This document shows positions 57,783 to 64,000 of a DNA stretch of 64,000 bases, in pieces. The stretch is from Streptomyces flaveus. Its GTDB lineage: Bacteria; Actinomycetota; Actinomycetes; Streptomycetales; Streptomycetaceae. The first letter of the stretch is position 1. Every line of letters begins with the position of its first letter. A program made the position numbers and the translations under genes. Where the stretch lies: NCBI RefSeq assembly GCF_014647675.1, contig NZ_BMPQ01000002.1, forward strand, positions 295,065-359,064. The letters are read 5' to 3'. The notes beneath the pieces are model-generated. The model searched no databases. It saw nothing but the letters and a program-made list of their open reading frames with translations, and was not told where the DNA came from.

Positions 57783-58080
57783 CGTCCGTACTGCATGGTC
57801 TGGGGACTTTCCGTCGGCCGCTGTGCCTCGGACCCCGGACCCCCCAGCCGGAAAAGCCGGTTGGCCAGACCTCCGCGCCGATCGGGCCCGGTAGGGTTGG
57901 GGTCGGTCGTCGCTCCGGGAGGGCGGCTGCGGACCGGGGTCCGGGTTTCGGGGGACGAGCGTCGGGGCAGCAGCCCATGCTCCGCCGTTGATCTGACACC
58001 ATTCCCCGGGGGCCCCGTTCGGCGGATGGACGGTGCTCGTTTGGAGAGACTTGCGACCAGGGGACGGATGGGACCGCGCA
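57783..58080. other. 298-base region upstream of scy
   Basis: GC-rich with no gene. It contains the scy promoter, which I cannot place with confidence, and CCGGAAAAGCCGG (57848-57860), a short hairpin that could terminate mce. Confidence 0.35.
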
Positions 58081-61000
58081 GTGCGGGGCTACGAACGCCA
58101 GGAGCGAGAGCCGGCGGCTGACGTCGACCACCTCTCTCGGTTCGAGGCCGAGATGGAACGGCTGAAGACCGAGCGGGAGAAGGCCGTCCAGCACGCCGAG
58201 GACCTCGGCTATCAGGTCGAGGTGCTGCGCGCCAAGTTGCACGAGGCGCGCCGCAATCTCGCGTCCCGTCCTGCCTTCGACAGCGCCGACATCGGCTACC
58301 AGGCCGAGCAGATGCTGCGTAACGCGCAGATCCAGGCCGACCAGCTGCGCATGGACGCGGAGCGGGAGCTGAGCCAGGCCCGCGCGCAGACCCAGCGGAT
58401 CCTCCAGGAGCACGCCGAGCAGGCCGCCCGTCTCCAGGCGGAGCTGCACTCCGAGGCGGTGGCCCGGCGCCAGAAGCTCGACCAGGAGCTGGCCGAGCGC
58501 CGCCAGACCGTCGAGACGCACGTCAACGAGAACGTCGCCTGGGCCGAGCAGCTGCGCGCCCGCAGTGAGCAGCAGGCCCGCCGGCTCCTGGACGAGTCCC
58601 GCGCCGAGGCCGAGCAGGCCCTGGCCGCCGCCCGCGCGGAGGCCGAGCGGGTCGCCACCGAGGCCCGGCAGCGCCTGGAAGCCGATGCCGAGGCCGCCCG
58701 CGCGGAGGCCGAGGCGCTGCTGCGCCGGGCCCGTACGGACGCCGAGCGCCTGCTGAACGCCGCGTCCAACCAGGCGCAGGAGGCCACCGACCACGCCGAG
58801 CAGCTGCGCAGCTCCACGACGACCGAGTCGGAGTCGGCCCGCCGTCAGGCCACCGAGCTGAGCCGGGCCGCCGAGCAGCGGATAGCGGAGGCCGAGTCGA
58901 AGCTGCGCGAGGCGCAGGCCGAGGCCGACAAGGTCCTCGCGGAGGCGAAGGAGGCCGCGGCCAAGGCCCTGGCCAACGCCGAGTCCGCGAACGAGCAGCG
59001 CACGCGTACGGCCAAGGAGCAGGTCGCCCGGCTGGTCGGCGAGGCCACCAAGGAGGCGGAGACCACCAAGGCGGACGCCGAGCAGGTCGTCGCCGACGCC
59101 CGCCTGGAGGCGGAGAAGATCCTCGCGGAGGCCGCCGAGACGGCCCGTAGCGCCACCGCGGAGGAGACCGCCTCGCAGCTGTCCTCGGCCGCGCGTACGG
59201 CCGAGGACGTCCTGAACAAGGCGTCGGAGGACGCCAAGCAGACCACCAAGGCGGCAGCCGAGGAGGCCGAGCGGATCCGCCGCGAGGCGGAGGCCGAGGC
59301 GGACCGGCTGCGGGCCGAGGCGCACGACATCGCCGAGGAGCTCAAGGGCGCGGCGAAGGACGACACCAAGGAGTACCGCGCCAAGACGGTCGAGCTGCAG
59401 GAGGAGGCGCGCCGGCTGCGCGGCGAGGCCGAGGCCCTGCGGGCCGACGCGGTCGGCGAGGGCGAGCGGATCCGCTCCGAGGCGCGGCGCGAGGCCGTCC
59501 AGCAGATCGAGGAGGCGGCCAGGACCGCCGAGGAGCTGCTCGCCAAGGCGAAGGCCGACGCGGACGAGCTGCGCTCGAACGCGACGACGGAGAGCCAGCG
59601 GCTGCGTACGGAGGCCATCGAGCGCGCCACGACGCTGCGCCGCCAGGCCGAGGAGACCCTGCAGCGCACCCGCGACGAGGCCGAGCGCAATCGCGCGGAG
59701 GCCGTCGAGCTGTCCGAGACCATCAAGGAGGAGGCCGAGCGGGCCGCGCTGGAGCTGCGCGAGGAGGCCGAGCGCGCCGTCGCGGCCCGGCAGTCCGAGG
59801 CCGCCGAGGAGCTGACCCGGCTGCGCGCGGAGGCCGAGGAGCGCCTGGCCGCCGCCGAGGAGGCCCTGACCGACGCCCGCGCGGAGGCGGAGCGGATCCG
59901 CCGCGAGGCCGTCGAGGAGGCGGACCGGCTGCGCTCGGTGTCCGCCGAGCGGGTTCGTACGCTCCAGGCGCAGGCCGAGGCGGAGGCCGAGCGGCTGCGC
60001 AACGAGGCCGCCTCCGATGCCTCCGCCTCGCGGGCCGAGGGCGAGGCCATCGCCGTACGACTGCGTTCGGAGGCCGCCACCGAGGCCGAGCGGATGAAGT
60101 CGGAGGCCCAGGACTCGGCCAACCGGGTCCGGGCGGAGGCGCAGACCGCCGCCGAGCGACTGGCGGCCGAGGGCGCCGAGACGCTGGCCGCCGCCCAGGA
60201 GGAGGCCGCCCGGCGCCGCCGCGAGGCCGACCAGTACCTCGGGACCGCGCGCGAGGAGGCCGACCAGGAGCGGGAGCGGGCCCGCATACAGAGCGAGGAG
60301 CTGCTGGCCTCGGCGCGCAACCGCGTGGAGGAGGCCCAGACCGAGGCTCTGCGGCTCCTCGAGGACGCCGACCGGCGCGCCACGGAGATGGTGTCGGCTG
60401 CCGAGCAGACCGCGCAGCAGGTACGGGACTCCGTGGCCGGGCTGCACGAGCAGGCTCAGGACGAGATCGCGGGCCTGCGCAGCGCCGCCGAGCACGTGGC
60501 GGAGCGTACGCGCACGGAGGCGCAGGAGGAGGCGGACCGGGTCCGCGCCGACGCCTACGCGGAGCGGGAGCGGGCCGCCGAGGACGGCAACCGCCTCAGG
60601 CGTGAGGCGCGGGAGGAGGCGGAGGCCGCCAAGTCCCTTGCGGAGCGCACGGTTTCGGAGGCGATCAGCGAGTCCGACCGGCTCCGCTCGGAGGCCCGGG
60701 AGGACGCAAACCGGCTCCGCTCGGACGCGGCGACGCAGGCGGACAACCTCATCAACGAGGCGACCTCCGAGGCGGAGCGGCTCAGCTCGGAGACGAACAC
60801 GGAGGCGGAGCGGGTACGCGCCGAGTCCGTGGCGAAGGCCGAGAAGCTGATCTCGGACGCGACGGGCGACGCCGAGCGGCTGCGCGCCGAGGCCGCCGAG
60901 ACGGTCGGCTCCGCGCGGCAGCACGCCGAGCGGGTGCGCAGCGAGGCGCAGCGGTTCAAGGCCGAGGCTGAGGCGGAGGCGGATCGGCTCATGGCTCAGG

Positions 61001-61842
61001 CCCGCGACGAGGCCGACAGCACGCTGGACGAGGCCCGCAAGGAGGCCAACAAGCGGCGTTCCGAGGCGGCCGAGCAGGCCGACAAGCTCATCCGGGAGTC
61101 GTCGGCCGAGGCGGAGAAGCTGACCTCCGAGGCCCGGCGGTCCGCGCAGAAGACGACGGCGGACGCCGAGACGCAGGCCGACACGATGGTGGGCGCGGCC
61201 CGCAACGAAGCGGAGCGGCTGGTCTCCGAGGCGACCGTCGAGGGCAACTCGTATGTGGAGCGGGCCCGTACGGACGCGGACGAGCTGCTGGTCGGCGCCC
61301 GCCGGGACGCCACGGCGATCAGGGAGCGCGCGGAGGAGCTGCGCGACCGGATCACCGGCGAGATCGAGGAGCTGCACGAGCGGGCCCGCCGTGAGTCCGC
61401 CGAGACGATGAGGTCGGCCGGCGAGCGCTGCGACGCGCTGGTGAAGGCCGCCGAGGAGCAGCTGAAGGAGTCGGAGGCGAAGGCCAAGGACCTGGTCTCG
61501 GAGGCCAACTCCGAGGCGGGCAAGGTCCGTATCGCCGCCGTGCGCAAGGCCGAGGGGCTCCTCAAGGAGGCCGAGCAGAAGAAGTCCGCGCTCATCGCCG
61601 AGGCCGAGCAGATCCGCTCCGACGCCGAGCGCGATGCGAAGCGCATGGTCGAGGAGGGCAAGCGCGAGCTGGAGGTGCTGGTCCGCCGCCGTGAGGACAT
61701 CAACGCGGAGATCTCTCGTGTCCAGGACGTCCTCGAGGCGTTGGAGTCCTTCGAGGCCCCGGCGAGCGGCAAGGACTCGGGCGTCAAGGCGGGTGCGACG
61801 GCCGGTGCGACCCGTTCGGGTGGCAAGTCCTCGGAAAGCTAG
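58081..61842 (+). CDS. scy: Scy-like polarity scaffold, long coiled-coil protein
   Basis: 1253 residues from GTG 58081, where the recalled Scy N-terminus (RGYERQEREPAADVDHLSRF) begins; GTG 58033 is open too. After a short DivIVA-like head almost the whole protein is Ala/Glu/Arg coiled coil with long-period repeats (A.AEAERLR.EA...). It ends with VRRREDINAEISRVQDVLEA and a Gly/Ser/Ala tail. Scy assembles the hyphal-tip polarisome with DivIVA and FilP. About 70 residues shorter than the S. coelicolor protein as I recall it, consistent with loss of repeat units. Next to filP, as in other Streptomyces. Confidence 0.92.
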   Translation: MRGYERQEREPAADVDHLSRFEAEMERLKTEREKAVQHAEDLGYQVEVLRAKLHEARRNLASRPAFDSADIGYQAEQMLRNAQIQADQLRMDAERELSQARAQTQRILQEHAEQAARLQAELHSEAVARRQKLDQELAERRQTVETHVNENVAWAEQLRARSEQQARRLLDESRAEAEQALAAARAEAERVATEARQRLEADAEAARAEAEALLRRARTDAERLLNAASNQAQEATDHAEQLRSSTTTESESARRQATELSRAAEQRIAEAESKLREAQAEADKVLAEAKEAAAKALANAESANEQRTRTAKEQVARLVGEATKEAETTKADAEQVVADARLEAEKILAEAAETARSATAEETASQLSSAARTAEDVLNKASEDAKQTTKAAAEEAERIRREAEAEADRLRAEAHDIAEELKGAAKDDTKEYRAKTVELQEEARRLRGEAEALRADAVGEGERIRSEARREAVQQIEEAARTAEELLAKAKADADELRSNATTESQRLRTEAIERATTLRRQAEETLQRTRDEAERNRAEAVELSETIKEEAERAALELREEAERAVAARQSEAAEELTRLRAEAEERLAAAEEALTDARAEAERIRREAVEEADRLRSVSAERVRTLQAQAEAEAERLRNEAASDASASRAEGEAIAVRLRSEAATEAERMKSEAQDSANRVRAEAQTAAERLAAEGAETLAAAQEEAARRRREADQYLGTAREEADQERERARIQSEELLASARNRVEEAQTEALRLLEDADRRATEMVSAAEQTAQQVRDSVAGLHEQAQDEIAGLRSAAEHVAERTRTEAQEEADRVRADAYAERERAAEDGNRLRREAREEAEAAKSLAERTVSEAISESDRLRSEAREDANRLRSDAATQADNLINEATSEAERLSSETNTEAERVRAESVAKAEKLISDATGDAERLRAEAAETVGSARQHAERVRSEAQRFKAEAEAEADRLMAQARDEADSTLDEARKEANKRRSEAAEQADKLIRESSAEAEKLTSEARRSAQKTTADAETQADTMVGAARNEAERLVSEATVEGNSYVERARTDADELLVGARRDATAIRERAEELRDRITGEIEELHERARRESAETMRSAGERCDALVKAAEEQLKESEAKAKDLVSEANSEAGKVRIAAVRKAEGLLKEAEQKKSALIAEAEQIRSDAERDAKRMVEEGKRELEVLVRRREDINAEISRVQDVLEALESFEAPASGKDSGVKAGATAGATRSGGKSSES

Positions 61843-62025
61843 CCAGAACGGCTGGTTTCGTACTCACGCGAGGGCCCTCGGCGCCGTGTCCTGGAAGCCC
61901 TCCGGCCGTTAGCCAACAAAAAGGGCGTCATTCTCCATATCAATCTGTCTTCTGCTCGATGACGCGCCGCCTTGACCCCTAGGATTCCACCTATCACCTC
62001 ACCGGTCTCATTCGACAGGAACCCC

Positions 62026-62961
62026 ATGAGCGACACTTCCCCCTACGGCTTCGAGCTTGTGCGGCGTGGGTACGACCGCGCTCAGGTGGACGAACGCATC
62101 TCGAAGCTCGTCTCCGACCGTGACAGCGCTCTGGCCCGCATCACCGCCCTGGAAAAGCGCATCGAGGAACTCCACCTCGAGACGCAGAACGCCCAGGCCC
62201 AGATGAACGACGCCGAGCCGTCGTACGCGGGTCTCGGCGCGCGCGTCGAGAAGATCCTCCGCCTCGCCGAGGAAGAGGCGAAGGATCTGCGCGAGGAGGC
62301 CCGTCGCGCGGCCGAGCAGCACCGCGAGCTCGCCGAGTCCGCTGCCCAGCAGGTACGCAACGACGCCGAGGCGTTCTCCGCCGACCGCAAGGCCAAGGCG
62401 GAGGACGAGGGCGTCCGGATCGTCGAGAAGGCCAAGAGCGACGCCTCGCAGCTGCGTTCCGACGCGCAGAAGGACGCGGCGTCCAAGCGCGAGGAGGCGG
62501 ACGCCCTCTTCGAGGAGACCCGCGCCAAGGCCGCGCAGGCCGCCGCCGACTTCGAGACGAACCTCGCCAAGCGGCGCGAGCAGTCCGAGCGCGACCTGGC
62601 CTCGCGTCAGGCCAAGGCCGAGAAGCGCCTCGCGGAGATCGAGCACCGCGCGGAGCAGCTGCGCCTGGAGGCGGAGAAGCTGCGTACGGACGCGGAGCGC
62701 CGTGCCCGCCAGACGGTCGAGACGGCTCAGCGCCAGGCCGAGGACATCGTGGCGGACGCGAACGCCAAGGCGGACCGGATCCGTTCGGAATCCGAGCGGG
62801 AGCTTGCGGCTCTGACGAACCGTCGCGACTCGATCAACGCTCAGCTGACGAACGTTCGCGAGATGCTGGCGACGCTCACGGGCGCCGCAGTCGCTGCCGC
62901 GGGCTCGCCGGAGCAGGACGAGCCGATCTCTCGTGGAGTTCCGGCTCAGCAGTCTCGGTAA
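62026..62961 (+). CDS. filP: FilP-like intermediate-filament protein
   Basis: 311 residues from ATG 62026. The head (SPYGFELVRRGYDRAQVDER) is a DivIVA-like motif. The rest is a rod-type coiled coil (AEEEAKDLREEARRAAEQHR, RREQSERDLASRQAKAEKRL) with NRRDSINAQLTNVREMLATL before a short tail. FilP forms cytoskeletal networks behind hyphal tips. Upstream of the start lies TTGACC (61974-61979), a possible -35 box, so filP may also be transcribed separately from scy. Confidence 0.93.
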   Translation: MSDTSPYGFELVRRGYDRAQVDERISKLVSDRDSALARITALEKRIEELHLETQNAQAQMNDAEPSYAGLGARVEKILRLAEEEAKDLREEARRAAEQHRELAESAAQQVRNDAEAFSADRKAKAEDEGVRIVEKAKSDASQLRSDAQKDAASKREEADALFEETRAKAAQAAADFETNLAKRREQSERDLASRQAKAEKRLAEIEHRAEQLRLEAEKLRTDAERRARQTVETAQRQAEDIVADANAKADRIRSESERELAALTNRRDSINAQLTNVREMLATLTGAAVAAAGSPEQDEPISRGVPAQQSR

Positions 62962-62991
62962 GTACGGATTACGGGGCCGCACCCCCAGAGT

Positions 62992-63027
62992 CAAAGCCCT
63001 CTGCCACTGAAGTGGCAGGGGGCTTTG
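62992..63027. terminator. Strong hairpin after filP
   Basis: CAAAGCCCTCTGCCACT (62992-63008) pairs with AGTGGCAGGGGGCTTTG (63011-63027), 16 of 17 perfect plus one wobble, 30 bases after the filP stop, followed by GTCCCGTTTT. A rho-independent terminator. Confidence 0.85.
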
Positions 63028-63047
63028 TCCCGTTTTAGCGTTGCCGC

Positions 63048-63983
63048 ATGATCGAAGTCGAAGGGCTGACCAAGCGGTACGGCGCGAAGTTGGCCGTGGA
63101 TCGGCTGACGTTCAGGGTGCGGCCCGGAATCGTCACGGGGTTCCTGGGGCCCAACGGGGCCGGGAAGTCCACGACGATGCGGATGATGCTCGGGCTCGAC
63201 CGGCCGACCGCGGGAGACGTACGGATCGACGGGCGGCGTTACGAGAACCTGCAGGACCCGCTGAAGTACATCGGCGCCCTTCTCGACGCCAAGGGCGTGC
63301 ACGGCGGGCGCAGCGCCTTCCATCATCTGCTGTGCCTCGCACAGAGCAACGGCATCCCCAAGAGCCGGGTGCACGAGGTCCTGCACGCGGTGGGCCTGAC
63401 GGCGGTGGCCCGCAGGAAGGCGAAGGGGTTCTCGCTCGGGATGGGGCAGCGGCTCGGTATCGCGGGGGCGCTGCTCGGCGATCCGCGGATCCTGATGTTC
63501 GACGAGCCGGTCAACGGGCTCGATCCCGAGGGCATCCACTGGATCCGGAACCTGATGAAATCCCTTGCCGCACAGGGCCGTACGGTCTTCGTCTCCTCCC
63601 ACCTGATGAGCGAGATGGCGCTGACCGCCGACCACCTCGTCGTCATCGGCCAGGGCCGGCTGCTCGCCGACACCTCCATGGCCGACTTCATCCAGCACAA
63701 CTCACACTCGTACGTCCGTATCCGCACCCCACAGCCGGAACGGCTGCTCGACGTGCTCGACGAGGCCGGAATCAAGGCCTTCCGGGCGGGCGGCGGAACG
63801 CTGGAGGTGGACGGCGGCAAAGCGGAGCGCATCGGCGAGCTGGCCGCCGAGCACCGGATCGTGCTGCATGAGCTGAGCCCTCAACAGGCGTCCCTGGAGG
63901 AGGCGTTCATGCGGCTGACGGCCGGGTCGGTGGAGTACCACGCGCAGGGCGGCACGCCGCCCACCGGCTGGAAGAAGGGCTGA
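63048..63983 (+). CDS. ABC transporter ATP-binding protein
   Basis: 311 residues, DrrA/CcmA-like ATPase: Walker A FLGPNGAGKSTTMRMMLG, signature FSLGMGQRLGIAGALLG, Walker B ILMFDEPVNGLDPEGIHW, switch His in VFVSSHLMSEM. It has the C-terminal extension of antibiotic-type exporters. The next gene, a permease by position, starts three bases after its stop and continues past the window. Confidence 0.93.
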   Translation: MIEVEGLTKRYGAKLAVDRLTFRVRPGIVTGFLGPNGAGKSTTMRMMLGLDRPTAGDVRIDGRRYENLQDPLKYIGALLDAKGVHGGRSAFHHLLCLAQSNGIPKSRVHEVLHAVGLTAVARRKAKGFSLGMGQRLGIAGALLGDPRILMFDEPVNGLDPEGIHWIRNLMKSLAAQGRTVFVSSHLMSEMALTADHLVVIGQGRLLADTSMADFIQHNSHSYVRIRTPQPERLLDVLDEAGIKAFRAGGGTLEVDGGKAERIGELAAEHRIVLHELSPQQASLEEAFMRLTAGSVEYHAQGGTPPTGWKKG

Positions 63984-63986
63984 AGC

Positions 63987-64000
63987 ATGGCCACGACCCA
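63987..64000 (+). CDS. Start of next gene, presumably ABC permease (truncated by window end)
   Basis: An ATG three bases after the ATPase stop reads MATT before the window ends. The spacing and family habit (ATPase then permease) suggest an ABC permease. Nothing else is visible. Confidence 0.35.

Noticed and set aside
57724..61377. 1217-codon open frame antisense to scy
   Set aside because: Leu/Gly/Arg-rich shadow of the GC-biased coiled-coil repeats; no ribosome site or domain, while the sense frame is a clear Scy.
1..64000. tRNA, rRNA or phage attachment sites near the integrase relic or island edges
   Set aside because: No tRNA cloverleaf, rRNA or direct att-type repeats were recognised by eye on either strand.

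Overview
The window is high-GC DNA (mostly GTG/ATG starts, purine-rich ribosome sites, dense coding on both strands) from a filamentous actinobacterium, almost certainly Streptomyces. Two neighbouring long coiled-coil genes near the right end match the polarity/cytoskeleton genes scy and filP. The surrounding gene order (filP, scy, methylmalonyl-CoA epimerase, thiolase, meaB; further left icmA, thioredoxin, pyk, ackA, pta, pfkA, a sugar ABC importer) is the order I recall for the SCO5396-SCO5430 part of the S. coelicolor chromosome. That synteny is memory, not computed.

Layout, left to right. 1-4.8 kb: a DctR-type response regulator, a small membrane protein and a three-gene carbohydrate ABC importer. 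4.7-10 kb: a conflict-type locus with two inverted NB-ARC/TPR (STAND) proteins flanking a nucleoside phosphorylase; the phosphorylase tail and one STAND N-terminus share a short motif. 10-20.8 kb: accessory DNA with a WhiJ/DUF397-type regulator cluster, a lipoprotein, decayed PIN/transposase/NTF2 fragments, an HxlR regulator with a divergent oxidoreductase, a Kef-type antiporter, two FluC fluoride channels, an F420 enzyme and a helix-turn-helix regulator. 20.8-27 kb: central carbon metabolism (pfkA, pta-ackA, pyk). 27-31.4 kb: a secreted/membrane DUF6230-DUF6114 operon and a thioredoxin-TPR protein.

31.6-42.5 kb: a TetR regulator, a truncated integrase, a 37-codon peptide gene with a strongly structured leader, and a leftward island of a 1645-residue secreted polymorphic toxin (ricin lectin, Ala-rich coiled coil, Hint, RNase A-like tip) followed by immunity-like genes, some duplicated. 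42.9-57.8 kb: acyl-CoA mutase, MarR/ArsR/MFS genes, three AIM24 genes, a response regulator whose kinase has been deleted to a scar, a PepSY protein, meaB, thiolase and epimerase. 58-64 kb: scy, filP and the start of an ABC exporter operon.

Conserved metabolism and morphogenesis genes thus form a backbone into which two accessory islands (about 4.7-20 kb and 32-42.4 kb) appear to be inserted. These islands hold most of the unusual features. No rRNA, tRNA or CRISPR array was found.
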